Shown here piece after piece: positions 48,404 through 59,103 of a stretch of 64,000 bases of DNA (its first letter is position 1; every line of letters starts with the position of its first letter). Location: positions 1,027,715 to 1,091,714 of the forward strand of contig NZ_LN929908.1 in the NCBI RefSeq assembly GCF_001494595.1, written 5' to 3'. This DNA comes from Mycobacterium sp. M26 (GTDB lineage Bacteria; Actinomycetota; Actinomycetes; Mycobacteriales; Mycobacteriaceae). The notes beneath the pieces are model-generated. The model was not told the DNA's origin. It did not search any database and saw only the letters and a list, made by a program, of their open reading frames with translations. A program made the position numbers and the translations under genes.

Positions 48404-49351
48404 TCAGGCCGGTTGATTACCTGCCGCGGTGTACCACCGCGTGACGTCATAGCCGGCGTCGTAGCGGGCCAGCCATTCGGCAGCCAGGGCCGGCAGCTTC
48501 TGGCGGGCCGGATTGTGGCCGGGGATCTGGCTGCGGAACACACCGAACGCGGCGGCTGCCTGTTCGCGCAGTGGGACGTGCGGGTACGGCTTGCCGAACG
48601 GGCCAAACTTGGGTGAGCCGATGAACGGCAGCTTGTGTGCTGACGGAAAGCGCTGCGTCAGAGCAGTTTTCCAGCGCTGGTTACCGAACATCGACCCGGC
48701 GTCGACCTTGCGGATCGCGGTCGGTACGTGCCGGTTGAACCCCTCGGCAGCCTTAACCATCACCGATCCGGCGTGCGCGAACACCGAGGGCGCCACCCTC
48801 ATCCGGTACCACCGATTTTTCACTACGGCGTCGTAGATCCGCAGTGCGGAACTGCGATGCTCGACCTCTTCGACGAAGTGCCACACGAACAAGGAGGCGA
48901 CACGGTCGTCACCGGGTGCGAACAGGGTGTCGGCGTTGTCGAGCATGAGCTTGAACGACGGCGTGAAGGTGGCCTCGAGGTCGGCGATGTAGGCCAGCCG
49001 GTAGTGCAGCGACTTACGCGCAGTCAGTCCCTCGTAGGTCGACACCATCTCGTCGAGGGTTTCCTTGAGCGGCGGGTGAGTCTTGATCAGCCCCTTGGCG
49101 TGCTGCCGGTGGGCCAGGGTGTGTTGGGCCTCCTGCCGCACGAACGCCCGAGCCTCGTCGGCCACGTCGGAGTCGGTGATCAGCGGGAGGGCGTCGTTGA
49201 CCGCGGCCACGATCATCTTCTCGACGGCGATGAAGAAGAACGACATCGCGTTCGTTGCGCTGGAGAAGGCTGGGTCGGATGGGTTCCACAGATAGGGGAC
49301 CGCCGCGTCGGCGAAGCCGAACCGCAGTTTGCGGGTGTGCAGGTGTGTCAT
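48404..49351 (-). CDS. PF10118-family predicted metal-dependent hydrolase
   Basis: 315 residues from ATG 49351. It matches the PF10118 family: helical protein with scattered His/Glu likely to bind metal, for example FVRQEAQHTLAHRQHAKG near residues 70-87 and FVWHFVEEVEHRSSA near residues 155-170 (ferritin-like E/H spacing). The family's reaction is not established. The gene is 22 bp behind the methyltransferase-like gene on the same strand (one transcript) and its stop is 3 bp from the NRPS2 stop, convergent. A role in lipid tailoring, such as desaturation or hydroxylation, would fit a di-metal helical bundle but is not shown by the sequence. Confidence 0.8.
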   Translation of the reverse strand: MTHLHTRKLRFGFADAAVPYLWNPSDPAFSSATNAMSFFFIAVEKMIVAAVNDALPLITDSDVADEARAFVRQEAQHTLAHRQHAKGLIKTHPPLKETLDEMVSTYEGLTARKSLHYRLAYIADLEATFTPSFKLMLDNADTLFAPGDDRVASLFVWHFVEEVEHRSSALRIYDAVVKNRWYRMRVAPSVFAHAGSVMVKAAEGFNRHVPTAIRKVDAGSMFGNQRWKTALTQRFPSAHKLPFIGSPKFGPFGKPYPHVPLREQAAAAFGVFRSQIPGHNPARQKLPALAAEWLARYDAGYDVTRWYTAAGNQPA

Positions 49352-49373
49352 CGCCGATTTCCGCCGAAGCTCG

Positions 49374-50048
49374 TCACCACATCCCCGGAACCAGGCGATA
49401 GCGGACGGTTTGGGTGTACTCGAGATAGCCGTCGAGTTCCGCGCGCAGCAGCTTCTCCTCGTCGCGGATGCGCACGCCGAGGACGAGCAGCCCCGGGATC
49501 ACCAGCAGCAGACCCCAGTAGGACCCGAGTGCGAGCGGGATGCCGGTCATCATGACGACGTTGCCGGTGTACATCGGGTGGCGCACCAGGCCGTAGAGGC
49601 CGGTGGACGCCAGCTTCTGACCGGCCTCCACCCGCACGGTCGACGCCGCGTAGTTGTTCTGCATCACCACCAGCATCGGGGCGGCCAGACCGATCGCGAC
49701 CAGCACATTGCCCAGCACCGAGACCGCGGCCGGCACGCTGGACCACCCGAACCGGTGGTCGAGCGCGCTGACGATCAGCATGGTGGCCAGTGACAGCCAC
49801 AGCCCGCCCATAACGCGCTTCTGCACCGGCCGGGGCTCGGCGGCGGGGCCGCCACTCATCCGGCGTTGCAGGGCTTCGGGGTTGGCCTTCAGCAGGTAGA
49901 TGCTCGACGTCCAGGTGGTCACGGCGAAGACCGCCAGCAGCACCCAGGCCTGCCAGTAGTTCGTGGTGCCCGCGGTGAGGAACACGATCAGGCCGGACAC
50001 CACAGGCTCGGTGAGCCCGTTCACCAACAGTTTGAGAACGGTGTGCAC
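49374..50048 (-). CDS. Isoprenylcysteine carboxyl methyltransferase-like membrane protein
   Basis: 224 residues from GTG 50048, supported by GAGGAGG 5 nt upstream. Five or six membrane helices are evident. The C-terminal part has the ICMT/PEMT-type SAM-binding signature: GLYGLVRHPMYTGNVV near residue 150, then EEKLLRAELDGYLEYTQTVRYRLVPG. Relatives methylate carboxylates or phospholipid amines at membranes. It lies next to NRPS2 and is co-transcribed with the PF10118 gene. Since the NRPS has no reductase to make an amino alcohol, a membrane carboxyl methyltransferase could form a C-terminal methyl ester of the lipopeptide; this is an inference, and many mycobacteria have such proteins elsewhere. 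Confidence 0.83.
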   Translation of the reverse strand: MHTVLKLLVNGLTEPVVSGLIVFLTAGTTNYWQAWVLLAVFAVTTWTSSIYLLKANPEALQRRMSGGPAAEPRPVQKRVMGGLWLSLATMLIVSALDHRFGWSSVPAAVSVLGNVLVAIGLAAPMLVVMQNNYAASTVRVEAGQKLASTGLYGLVRHPMYTGNVVMMTGIPLALGSYWGLLLVIPGLLVLGVRIRDEEKLLRAELDGYLEYTQTVRYRLVPGMW

Positions 50049-50125
50049 CGAGCCTCCTCATAGGTTGTCCGGACCAACACGCCCACAACACACGTCATGC
50101 GCCGGACAGCGGTTACCGCGACTTA

Positions 50126-50139
50126 CGGTTACGTAACCG
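50126..50139. promoter_or_regulatory. Perfect 14-bp palindrome CGGTTACGTAACCG
   Basis: Lies 78-91 bp upstream of the methyltransferase-like gene. A half-copy CGGTTACC is at 50110-50117 and another related site (CCGGTAACCG) near 50525, upstream of the 75-residue gene. Size and symmetry fit a TetR-type operator. No regulator gene is seen in the window. Confidence 0.45.
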
Positions 50140-50266
50140 AATGTCGGCAGATATTTCTGCGGCGCAGTTCCGAAAATACCGTCCTCAGGGCAAAGATGTG
50201 TGCGTATCGAGACTTTGGTTCGTCCGCTTTGCGAATACCGCGGACGCGCGGTGCGAAGCGCAGCTC

Positions 50267-50494
50267 TCAGCGCATCTGTAGATGACGTACAGGGTTTTTG
50301 GCGCAGGACGTAGTCGCCAACCACTGCATGATCGCAGCAATCACCTGGCGACCCACCGCAGACTGGTATTCGCGCAGGTACTGCTCGCGCGCCGGGTCAT
50401 CGTCAGCCAACCGATGAGTGAGCGGGTGCGGGGTCTTCCACACCGCGTCCTGAGCAGCCTCACCCACTGCAACCTGGAAGTCGATCTTGTTCAT
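50267..50494 (-). CDS. Small hypothetical protein, 75 residues
   Basis: From ATG 50494, preceded by TTGGGGGGAACCA, a strong purine-rich ribosome site; a longer frame to 50590 lacks one. The sequence starts MNKIDFQVAVGEAAQDAV, has an acidic helix (ADDDPAREQYLREYQSAV) and a hydrophobic helix (VIAAIMQWLATTSC), and ends in a basic tail. Not recognised. It stands alone between the methyltransferase-like gene and the PKS gene. Soluble, or weakly membrane-associated; function unknown. Confidence 0.5.
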   Translation of the reverse strand: MNKIDFQVAVGEAAQDAVWKTPHPLTHRLADDDPAREQYLREYQSAVGRQVIAAIMQWLATTSCAKNPVRHLQMR

Positions 50495-50719
50495 TGGTTC
50501 CCCCCAATCCCGAACCGCTACCGACCGGTAACCGCAATTGTGCGACTGGCAACCTGGGAATGCAACGAAAATTGGTTTTTCGTAGTCCACGCATATTTAT
50601 GCACGACAAAACATTCGTGCCGTCAGTATTCAAATACTGAATCCGACTATCCGCCGTCTTCCGTAAGAGCGGCGCTTGCGCGGTGGTCAGCGGGCCGGTG
50701 TCGTCGGGCCCGAATCGGC

Positions 50720-53700
50720 TCAGCCGGTCATCGTGGCCGACAGCTTTTCACACAACAGATCCGCCAGCCCCCGAACCGTGCCCGCCGCCAGGTCGCCGGC
50801 GGTCAGACGCACGCCCGTCTCGGTCTCGATGCGCGTCCGCAGTTCCAGAGCGCCGAGCGAGTCCACACCGTACTCGGACAGCGGGCGGTCCGGATCGACG
50901 CTGCGTCGCAGGATCAGGCTGATCTGGTCGGAGATCAGGCGCCGAAGCCGGGTCGGCCACTCGTCCTGGGGTAGCTCGCTGAGCTCGGCGCGCAGTTTGC
51001 TTGTCCCCGTGCTGCTTTCTCCCACCGAGCGGAACGCCTCGGCGAAGGGACTGCGTTGCGCGAAGGCGGTCAACCAGCCGGCCCCGATGAGCGGGGCATA
51101 GCCGGTGTAGCCGCGATCGTGGCGCAGCATGGCCTCGAATGCGTAGGCGCCCTCGTCGGGGCCGATGGCGGCACCGGCACCTTCGGCGAACTCCGTGGCG
51201 CGGCCGATCTGGCCCCACGCGCCCCAGGCGATCGACGTGGCGGGCAAGCCCTGGGCCCGCCGCCACCGCGTGAAGGTGTCCAGCCAGCTGTTGGCCGCCG
51301 AGTAGGCGCCCTGTCCCGGCGAGCCGACGAGTGCGGCGGCCGACGAGAACGAGCAGAACCAGTCCAGCGGCTCCTCGGTCACTGCGGTGTGCAGGTGCCA
51401 GGCGCCGAAAACCTTGGGCGCCCAATCCCGTTCGATGAGATCGTCGGTGACGTTGGCCAGCGTGGCGTCCTCGACCACCGCGGCGGCGTGCAGTACGCCG
51501 CGCACCCGCAGGCCGGTGGATGTCGCGGTGGTCACCAATTGCCCTGCGGTGGACGGATCGGCGATGTCGCCACAGACCACCACGACGTCGCTGCCCATCG
51601 AGCGGATGAGTTCGATCGTCTCCAGCGCCTTGAGCGTGGGCTGCGAGCGGGAGGTGAGGACGATCCGTCCACACCCGGCGGCGGCCATCTTCTCGGCGAG
51701 GAACAGGCCCAGCCCGCCCAGGCCGCCGGTGACGATGTAGGCACCGTCACGCCGGAACGGCTCGGTCTGCTGCGGCGGTACCACCACCTCGCGCTGACCT
51801 GTCCGGGGCACCTCGAGTAGCAGCTTGCCGACGTGCTGGGCCGCACTCATCACCCGGATCGCCGTGGCCGCTTCGGCGAGCGGGTAGTCGGTGTGCCGGG
51901 CCGGTGGCAGTTCGCCGGCCGCGGTCAGGGCGTACACCTCACGCAACAGCTCGCCGACCCGCTGCGGATGCGTGAGCGACATCAGCGCCAGGTCCACGTA
52001 GAAGAACGTGAGGTTGTGCCGGAACGGGAACAGACCCAGGCGGGTGTTGCCGTAGACGTCGCGTTTACCGATCTCGACGAACCGCCCGCCGGTGGCCAGT
52101 AGCTCGAGCCCGGCCCGCTGGGCGGCACCGGTCAGTGAGTTGAGCACGATGTCCACGCCGTAGCCGTCGGTGTCGCGGCGAATCTGCTCGGCGAACTCGG
52201 TGCTGCGCGAGTCGTAGACATGCTTGATTCCCATGTCGCGCAACAGTTGCCGGCGTTCCTCGCTGCCCGCGGTGGCGAAGATCTCGGCGCCGGCCGCCCG
52301 GGCGACCCCGATGGCGGCCTGCCCCACACCACCGGTGGCGGAGTGGATCAGCACCTTGTCGCCGGCGCCGATCCGGGCCTGATCGTGCAGGCCGTACCAG
52401 GCGGTGGCCGCGGCGGTCGCGACCGCGACGGCCTGATGCTCGGTCATCTCCGGTGGCAGCGTGGCTGCCAGCCGGGCGTCACAGGTGACGAACGTGCCCC
52501 AGCAGCCGTGTCGGGAGAATCCGCCGACCCGGTTACCGACCCGATGCTCGGTGACATCAGGGCCGACGGCGGTGACCACTCCGGCGAAGTCCATGCCCAA
52601 CTCGGGGAGGTTGCCGTCCAGGGCCGGGAACAGACCCATCGCCACCAGGACGTCGGCAAAGTTGATGCTCGAGACGCTGACCGACACCTCGATCTGGCCT
52701 GGGCCGGGCGCAACCCGTTCGCAGGCAACCCATTCCAGGGTCTCCAGGTCACCGGGGGTGCGGATCTGCAGCCGCATCCCGTCGCTGTCGTAGGAGCCGT
52801 TTCGGCTGTAGCGGTCTTCGGGCCGCAGCGGCGCCGGGCTCAGCCGCGCGGTGTACCACTGCCCGTGGCGCCAGGCGCTCTCGTCCTCGTCGGATTCGCC
52901 GAGCAGTTGTCGGGCCAGGTGCTCGGCCTCGGTGGCATCGTCGAGGTCGATCTGGGTGGTGGTCATATGCGGGTGTTCGGCGGCGATCACCCGGATCAGA
53001 CCGCGCAGGCCACCCTGTTCGAGGTTGGCCAGATCACCGTCGACCACGCTCTGCGCGCCGCGGGTCACCACCACCAGATTCGGGACCTGCCCGGAGGTCT
53101 GGGCCAGCTCGCGGGCGATGTGGACCAGATGCTGCACCTGTTCCAGTCCACGCTGCGGCGAGTGCGCAGCGCTGTCGCCGGACGACCGCCCGGTCAATAC
53201 CACGGCGCCGGTGAACTGATCGCCGCGCAGCACCGCAGCGAGTTCGTCGGCGCTGGCCTGTTGGTCGGCGCGCGGCGTCCAGGACAGGGTGGTGCACTGC
53301 GTGCCATGGCTTTTCAGCGCGTCAGCCAGGGCGGTGCCCAGGGTGTCGGCTGCGGAGGTGTCGATCAGAAGCCAGTTGCCGGTGGCCGTCTCGGGCAGTT
53401 CGGGAAGCTCGCGCTGCTGCCACTCGATGGTCAGCAAGCGGTCGGCGAGCATCCGGTCCTGTTGCGAGGTGTCGGATGCTCCGGTGCCACAACGCAACCC
53501 GTGCACGCTGAGCAGGACGGCGCCGTGCTGGTCGAGCACGTCGATATCGGCTTCGATGCCCGCGGCGTCTACGTTGGTTACCCGGGTGTAGCAGTAGTGG
53601 GCGCCGCGGGTCGAGCCGTAGGTCCGCAGCCGACGGGCGCCCAATGGCAGTGCGAGCGCGCTCTCGCCAAGACCCTGAACCTGAGGGCTGGCTGCGACGG

Positions 53701-56700
53701 ACTGGAAGCAGGCGTCGAGCAGGGCCGGATGCACCCCGTAGGCGCTCTGCTGGGAGCGGATCTGGCTGGGTAGTGACACCTCGGACACGACGGTTCCGCC
53801 GGCCTGATCGCCGGTGCGCACCACCACCAGCCCGGAGAATGCCGGTCCGTAGAGCACACCGCGCTGGGCCATGCCCGCACGCACCTCGGCACCCTCGACC
53901 GAATCAGGATGTGCAGCAAGCAATTCGGCGATTTCGTAGGTTGCCGGTAGCTCGTCTGAATCAGTGGCATGCAGTGTCGCGGTGGCCTGTCGGGTCAGGG
54001 TCCCGCCCTGATCGGACTCGACGACGAACTCCAAAACCCCGGGCGAGGAAGCGGTGGTGGACGCGCCGACGGTAGTGTGCTCGTCGAGCAGCAGCGCCTG
54101 TTCGAAGCTGATGTCGCGGACCTCCGCGGTCTCCCCGAGCACCGAGCGGGCCGCGGCCAGCGCCATCTCGCAGTACGCCGCTCCGGGCAGCACCGCGACG
54201 TTGCGGATCTGGTGTTCAGCGAGCCACGGGTGGGCTGCCGTGCCGATCTCGGCCTGCCAGACGTGGCGCTCCGGCTCCTCCTGCAGGCGCACGTGCGGGC
54301 CGAGCAGCGGGTGCACCGACACGGTGTGCCCGCCGTGCGAGGACGCCTCCTGGCCGTCGTGGCTCAGCCACAGATGACGGTGTGACCAGGTGGGCAGCGG
54401 GGCGTCGACCAGAAGGCCGGTCGGGTAGGGCACCGCAAAGTCGACGGCGGCACCGGCGCTGTGCAGATCGGCGAGGAAACCCCGAAGTCCTTGTGGGAGT
54501 TCCTGTTCGCGGCGCACCGCTGCCAGCGTGGCCAGCGGGACGTCGAGGTTGTCCGCGGTCTGCTCGACGGCGTGGGTGAGCAGCGGATGCGGCGCCAGTT
54601 CGGCGAACACCCGGTAGCCGTCTTCCAGGGCGGCGCGTACCGCGGCGGCGAACCGTACGGTGCGGCGCAGATTATTGACCCAGTACTTGGCGTCGCAGAT
54701 CGGATCCTCGCGCGGGTCGAACCCGGTCGCCGAATAGAACGGGACCTGCGGTGTCATCGGCGTGATGTCGGCCAGTGCCTTGACGAGGTCGTCGAGGATC
54801 GGGTCCACCTGAGGCGAGTGCGAGGCGACGTCGACGGCGACCTGACGGGCCATCACATCACGTTCTTCCCACCCGGAGATCAGATCCTTGACGGTGTCGG
54901 TGGCACCGCCGATCACTGTCGAGGTGGGGGAGGCCACCACCGCCACCACCACATCCTTGATCCCGCGCATGGTGAGCTCGGAAAGTACTTGCTTGGCTGG
55001 CAGTTCCACCGATCCCATCGCACCGGAACCGGCGATGGTGGCCATCAGCTTGGAGCGCCGGCAGATGACCCGCACGCCGTCCTCCAGTGACAGGGCACCC
55101 GATACCACCGCCGCGGCGGTCTCGCCCATCGAGTGGCCGATCACCGCACCGGGGCGCACTCCGTGCGCCTTCATCGCGGCGGCCAGAGCGACCTGCATGG
55201 CGAACAGGCTCGGCTGGACCCGGTCGATACCGGTGACCACCTCCGGTGCGGTGATCGCCTCGGTGACCGAGAAACCCGACTCTGCGGCGATCAGCGGCTC
55301 GAGTTGAGCGATGGTGTCGGCGAAAACCGGTTCCTTGGCCAGTAATTCGGTGCCCATGCCGGCCCACTGCGAGCCCTGCCCGGAGAACACCCACACCGGT
55401 CCGCGGTCGTCGCGTCCGACGGCGGGCTGATAGAGGGCGTCACCCTCGGCGATCTGGCGCAGTGCGTCGGCCAGTTCGGATCGGTCGGCGGCGGCGACCG
55501 CGGTGCGCACCGGCCGATGCGCGCGCCGGCGCGCCAGCGTGTACGCCAGATCCGGCAGTGCCACGTCCTGGCGCTGCTGCGTCCAGTCGGCCAATCGGCC
55601 TGCGGTACGGCGCAGTTCGTCAGCGGAGGTGGCCGACAGCGGGAAGAGCAGCGGCGCCGCCGGCTCTGTCTGGGCGGGCTGCGCCGACGCTTCCGGGGCC
55701 TGCTCGAGGATCGCGTGCACATTCGTGCCGGAGACGCCATAGGACGACACCGCCGCCCGGCGGGGGTGCCCGGTAGTCGGCCAGTCGGTATTCTCCTGCG
55801 GCACAAACAAATTGGTGGTTATCTTGGCCAGATCGTCGGGCAGGCGGTTGAAGTGAAGGTTGCGGGGGACCACACCGTGCTGCAGCGCGAGGACCGTCTT
55901 CATCAAGCCGAGAATGCCCGAGGCTGACTGGGCATGGCCGAAGTTTGTCTTGACCGAGGCCAGCGCGCACCGGCCTGCGACGCCGTAAACCTCACTGAGG
56001 CTGCTGAATTCGAGAGGGTCGCCGACCGGGGTACCGGGACCGTGGGCCTCGATCATGCCGACGGTGGCGGCGTCTACATCCGCCGTTTGCAGCGCGGTCC
56101 GGTACAGCTCGGCCTGCGCGACCGCCGACGGGGTGGAGATGTTGACGGTGTGACCGTCCTGATTGGCGGCCGTCCCGCGGATGACCGCGAGGATCCGGTC
56201 ACCGTCGCGCACGGCGTCGGACAGGCGCTTGAGCAACACCACGCCGGTGGCCTCGCCGCAGACGTAGCCGTCGGCGGCCGCGTCGAATGCCCGGCACCGC
56301 CCGGTGGGAGAGAGGTGGCTCTGCGCGGTGCCTGCGACGTACTTGCGCGGTTCGAGAAGCACGAACGACGCCCCGGCCAGCGCCAGGTCGCTTTCGCCGT
56401 CGTCGAGGCTGCGGCAGCCCATGTGTACCGCGAACAGGCCTGACGAGCACGCGGTGTCGAGGGTCAGCGCGGGTCCGTGCACGCCGAGGGTGTAGGAGAT
56501 CCGCCCGGAGGCCATGGCCAACGTGCTGCCCTCGAAGCCGTAGGGGCCTTCCATCTCCTCGGAGTCGGCGTTCACCAGCTGGTAGTCCAGGTGGGTCAAT
56601 CCCATGAAGACACCGGTCAAGGAATCGCGGATCGCCTCGGGCGTCAGACCGGCGTGCTCCATCGCCTCCCACGATGTCTCCAGCAACAGCCGATGCTGCG

Positions 56701-56980
56701 GGTCGAGTGCGGTGGCCTCACGGTCGTTGATGCCGAAGAACTCCGCGTCGAACCCGGCAACGTCGTCGAGAAAGGCGCCCCACTTCGACACCGTCCGACC
56801 CGGCACACCGGGTTCGGGGTCGAAGTACTCATCGACATCCCAGCGATCCCGGGGAATCTCGGTGACCAGGTCATCACCGCGCAGCAACGCCTCCCAGAGT
56901 TGCTCCGGGGAGGTGATGCCGCCTGGGAGGCGGCAGGCCATGCCGATGACAGCAACCGGGGTACTCGGCTGGCGGGTCAT
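50720..56980 (-). CDS. Type I reducing polyketide synthase, Mas-like: KS-AT-DH-ER-KR-ACP
   Basis: 2086 residues from ATG 56980, just before [14 protein letters not shown] as usual for the family; in-frame ATGs at 57046 and 57124 would add up to 48 unconserved residues. Domains: KS 7-430 (Cys178 in [29 protein letters not shown]); AT about 520-840 (GHSMGE at 613, VASHS in the specificity region as in methylmalonyl-using Mas-type enzymes); DH about 890-1170 (catalytic His in [14 protein letters not shown]); ER about 1420-1720 ([11 protein letters not shown]); KR about 1740-1920 (VTGGLGGLG); ACP about 2005-2080 ([10 protein letters not shown]). A full reducing set gives saturated chain extension. 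It is divergent from the FAAL gene, the usual partner that loads it, so the pair probably makes the acyl chain of the lipopeptide. Confidence 0.93.
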   Translation of the reverse strand: MTRQPSTPVAVIGMACRLPGGITSPEQLWEALLRGDDLVTEIPRDRWDVDEYFDPEPGVPGRTVSKWGAFLDDVAGFDAEFFGINDREATALDPQHRLLLETSWEAMEHAGLTPEAIRDSLTGVFMGLTHLDYQLVNADSEEMEGPYGFEGSTLAMASGRISYTLGVHGPALTLDTACSSGLFAVHMGCRSLDDGESDLALAGASFVLLEPRKYVAGTAQSHLSPTGRCRAFDAAADGYVCGEATGVVLLKRLSDAVRDGDRILAVIRGTAANQDGHTVNISTPSAVAQAELYRTALQTADVDAATVGMIEAHGPGTPVGDPLEFSSLSEVYGVAGRCALASVKTNFGHAQSASGILGLMKTVLALQHGVVPRNLHFNRLPDDLAKITTNLFVPQENTDWPTTGHPRRAAVSSYGVSGTNVHAILEQAPEASAQPAQTEPAAPLLFPLSATSADELRRTAGRLADWTQQRQDVALPDLAYTLARRRAHRPVRTAVAAADRSELADALRQIAEGDALYQPAVGRDDRGPVWVFSGQGSQWAGMGTELLAKEPVFADTIAQLEPLIAAESGFSVTEAITAPEVVTGIDRVQPSLFAMQVALAAAMKAHGVRPGAVIGHSMGETAAAVVSGALSLEDGVRVICRRSKLMATIAGSGAMGSVELPAKQVLSELTMRGIKDVVVAVVASPTSTVIGGATDTVKDLISGWEERDVMARQVAVDVASHSPQVDPILDDLVKALADITPMTPQVPFYSATGFDPREDPICDAKYWVNNLRRTVRFAAAVRAALEDGYRVFAELAPHPLLTHAVEQTADNLDVPLATLAAVRREQELPQGLRGFLADLHSAGAAVDFAVPYPTGLLVDAPLPTWSHRHLWLSHDGQEASSHGGHTVSVHPLLGPHVRLQEEPERHVWQAEIGTAAHPWLAEHQIRNVAVLPGAAYCEMALAAARSVLGETAEVRDISFEQALLLDEHTTVGASTTASSPGVLEFVVESDQGGTLTRQATATLHATDSDELPATYEIAELLAAHPDSVEGAEVRAGMAQRGVLYGPAFSGLVVVRTGDQAGGTVVSEVSLPSQIRSQQSAYGVHPALLDACFQSVAASPQVQGLGESALALPLGARRLRTYGSTRGAHYCYTRVTNVDAAGIEADIDVLDQHGAVLLSVHGLRCGTGASDTSQQDRMLADRLLTIEWQQRELPELPETATGNWLLIDTSAADTLGTALADALKSHGTQCTTLSWTPRADQQASADELAAVLRGDQFTGAVVLTGRSSGDSAAHSPQRGLEQVQHLVHIARELAQTSGQVPNLVVVTRGAQSVVDGDLANLEQGGLRGLIRVIAAEHPHMTTTQIDLDDATEAEHLARQLLGESDEDESAWRHGQWYTARLSPAPLRPEDRYSRNGSYDSDGMRLQIRTPGDLETLEWVACERVAPGPGQIEVSVSVSSINFADVLVAMGLFPALDGNLPELGMDFAGVVTAVGPDVTEHRVGNRVGGFSRHGCWGTFVTCDARLAATLPPEMTEHQAVAVATAAATAWYGLHDQARIGAGDKVLIHSATGGVGQAAIGVARAAGAEIFATAGSEERRQLLRDMGIKHVYDSRSTEFAEQIRRDTDGYGVDIVLNSLTGAAQRAGLELLATGGRFVEIGKRDVYGNTRLGLFPFRHNLTFFYVDLALMSLTHPQRVGELLREVYALTAAGELPPARHTDYPLAEAATAIRVMSAAQHVGKLLLEVPRTGQREVVVPPQQTEPFRRDGAYIVTGGLGGLGLFLAEKMAAAGCGRIVLTSRSQPTLKALETIELIRSMGSDVVVVCGDIADPSTAGQLVTTATSTGLRVRGVLHAAAVVEDATLANVTDDLIERDWAPKVFGAWHLHTAVTEEPLDWFCSFSSAAALVGSPGQGAYSAANSWLDTFTRWRRAQGLPATSIAWGAWGQIGRATEFAEGAGAAIGPDEGAYAFEAMLRHDRGYTGYAPLIGAGWLTAFAQRSPFAEAFRSVGESSTGTSKLRAELSELPQDEWPTRLRRLISDQISLILRRSVDPDRPLSEYGVDSLGALELRTRIETETGVRLTAGDLAAGTVRGLADLLCEKLSATMTG

Positions 56981-57321
56981 CGTGGGAAGAGGATTCGCGC
57001 ACGCCGAGGGGTCTGCCCGATCATCGATCGCACCGAGAGGAACCATCCCATCTGATTGACTCGCATTCGGCACCTCGTTGACCAGCCGAATTGCTATTCG
57101 TGGCCGGACTGGTGCCGTGCCCATGTCGGCGTCGGTCGACGCGTGATGACGTGCCGAGGTGGCAGGGCGAAGTCATTATGCAGCCGACCTACATGTTGGT
57201 AAAGCGTTTCGCGGCTTAACCAACTGTGGGTTAGCTACTTCTTGTTCGCATTCTGTACCGCGGCCTTTCTATCTCCTACCTTCCAGTAATTGACGGTTCC
57301 GTCTGCGCTAGCCTGTGGTCC
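56981..57321. other. Divergent PKS/FAAL intergenic region
   Basis: About 340 bp with no gene beyond possible N-terminal extensions of the PKS. It must hold both promoters. Visible structure: inverted repeat TAACC-N7-GGTTA at 57217-57233. A TTGACG at 57289-57294 is a weak -35 candidate for the FAAL gene, with no convincing -10 at standard spacing. Confidence 0.45.
57217..57233. promoter_or_regulatory. Inverted repeat TAACC-N7-GGTTA, possible operator
   Basis: Perfect 5-bp arms around AACTGTG, 89 bp upstream of the FAAL start and within the shared PKS/FAAL promoter region. Short, so chance is possible. The TAACC/GGTTA half-site resembles those in the palindrome at 50126-50139. Confidence 0.35.
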
Positions 57322-59076
57322 GTGACACAGGCGGTTGAGACCTCGTTTCCGGCACTGTTGCGCGAGCGCGCGCTGCTGCAGCCAGACGACACGGCACTGA
57401 CGTTCGTCGACTTCGATCAGGACTGGGCGGGCGTCCCGCTGAGCCTGACCTGGCCGGAGCTGTACCGACAAGCCCTCAACGTGGCCCGCGAACTCAGCAC
57501 CTGCTCCAAGCCCGGTGACCGGGCGATGATCGTCGCGCCGCAGGGGCTGGAGTACATCGTGGGATTCCTGGGCTGCCTGCAGGCCGGTCTGATCCCCGCC
57601 CCGCTGGCGGTGCCGTTCGGCGGTGTGGCCGACGAGCGCGTCGACTCGGTATTACGCGACGCCCAGCCGGCCGCTGTTCTGACCACCTCGGCGGTGGTCT
57701 CCGAGGTGGTCCGCAGCCTCACCCCGCCGCCGGGGCAGCCGACGCCCGCGGTCATCGAGGTCGACCGTCTGGACCTCAACGCTCCGGTGCGCTCGGACAC
57801 CGGTGACGGCGACTTCCACGGCTACGAGGGTCCGGCCTATCTGCAGTACACCTCCGGGTCGACTCGCTCACCGGCCGGCGTGATGATCTCCTACAAGAAT
57901 GTGCTGACCAACCTTCAGCAGATCTGCACCGACTTCCTCGCCGACGGCGGTGTGGTGGCCCCGCCGACCATCGTGTCGTGGCTGCCGTTCTATCACGACC
58001 TCGGTCTGCTGATGGGTATCTGCACACCGGTCGTCGCCGGGTTCCCCACGGTGCTCACCAGCCCGGTGTCGTTCCTGCAGCGGCCGGCTCGCTGGATGCA
58101 CCTGGCCGGTGGCTACGAGCGTGCCTTCACCTCGGCGCCCAACTTCGCCTTCGACGTGGCGGCCCGCAAAATCTCCGACGACGACATGGCTGGTGTCGAT
58201 CTCAGCGAGATCTTGCTGATCCAGAGCGGCGCCGAGCGGGTGCAGCCCTCCACGGTCAAGCGCTTCATGGACCGCTTCACCCGATTCGGCTTGCACGACA
58301 ACGTCATTCAGCCCTCCTACGGTCTGGCCGAGGCGACTCTGTATGTCGCCACACCCGATCCGGCCAAGGCCCCGACGATCGTGTCGTTCGACTCCGAGAG
58401 CCTGGCAGCCGGGCACGCGAAACGGGCCGAGACCGGTACCCCGCTGGTCAGCTACGGCGCCCAACGGTCCGCGCTGTCGCCGGTGGTCCGAGTCGTCGAC
58501 CACGACAGCGGTGTCGAATGCGAGCCCGGTGTGCTCGGCGAGATCTGGGTGCACGGCGACAACGTCGCTGCCGGCTACTGGGAGAAGCCGGAGGAGACGG
58601 CCCGCACGTTCGGCGCCACCCTGGCTGGCGCGACGGGGGATACCCCCGAAACCGGGTGGCTGCGGACCGGCGATCGCGGTTTCATCTCCGACGGTGAACT
58701 TTTCGTGGTCGGCCGCATCAAAGACCTGCTGATCATCTACGGGCAGAACCACGCTCCCGACGACATCGAGGCAACGGTCCAGGAGATCACCCGCGGCCGG
58801 GTGGCAGCGATCGCCGTCACCGACGACGGCGAGGAGAAAGCTGTCGTGGTTATGGAGGTCCGCAAGCGCGGCAACTCTGATGAGGAGATCGCCGAGAACC
58901 TGGCCGCCATCAAGCGGGAAGTGACGGCGGCGATCTCCAATGCGCATCGGCTGGCCGTCTCGGATCTGGTTCTGGTAGCGCAGGGGTCGATCCCGGTGAC
59001 CACTAGTGGCAAGGTCCGGCGATCGCTGTGCGTTGAGCACTACACGCGAAACCACTTCAACCGGTTGGACGCTTAG
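57322..59076 (+). CDS. Fatty acyl-AMP ligase (FAAL, FadD23/FadD28 type)
   Basis: 584 residues from GTG 57322. Adenylate-forming motifs: [14 protein letters not shown] (A3-type loop) near residue 175, [49 protein letters not shown], and the C-terminal Lys region [11 protein letters not shown]. The length and the [11 protein letters not shown] block match FAALs that activate a fatty acid as acyl-AMP and pass it to a PKS or NRPS carrier rather than to CoA. It faces the PKS gene head to head, as in other mycobacterial lipid loci, and likely feeds that PKS or the NRPS1 starter module. Cytosolic. Confidence 0.93.
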   Translation: MTQAVETSFPALLRERALLQPDDTALTFVDFDQDWAGVPLSLTWPELYRQALNVARELSTCSKPGDRAMIVAPQGLEYIVGFLGCLQAGLIPAPLAVPFGGVADERVDSVLRDAQPAAVLTTSAVVSEVVRSLTPPPGQPTPAVIEVDRLDLNAPVRSDTGDGDFHGYEGPAYLQYTSGSTRSPAGVMISYKNVLTNLQQICTDFLADGGVVAPPTIVSWLPFYHDLGLLMGICTPVVAGFPTVLTSPVSFLQRPARWMHLAGGYERAFTSAPNFAFDVAARKISDDDMAGVDLSEILLIQSGAERVQPSTVKRFMDRFTRFGLHDNVIQPSYGLAEATLYVATPDPAKAPTIVSFDSESLAAGHAKRAETGTPLVSYGAQRSALSPVVRVVDHDSGVECEPGVLGEIWVHGDNVAAGYWEKPEETARTFGATLAGATGDTPETGWLRTGDRGFISDGELFVVGRIKDLLIIYGQNHAPDDIEATVQEITRGRVAAIAVTDDGEEKAVVVMEVRKRGNSDEEIAENLAAIKREVTAAISNAHRLAVSDLVLVAQGSIPVTTSGKVRRSLCVEHYTRNHFNRLDA

Positions 59077-59103
59077 CCTCGTAATGCTTGTGGCTGTGCG
59101 GTT

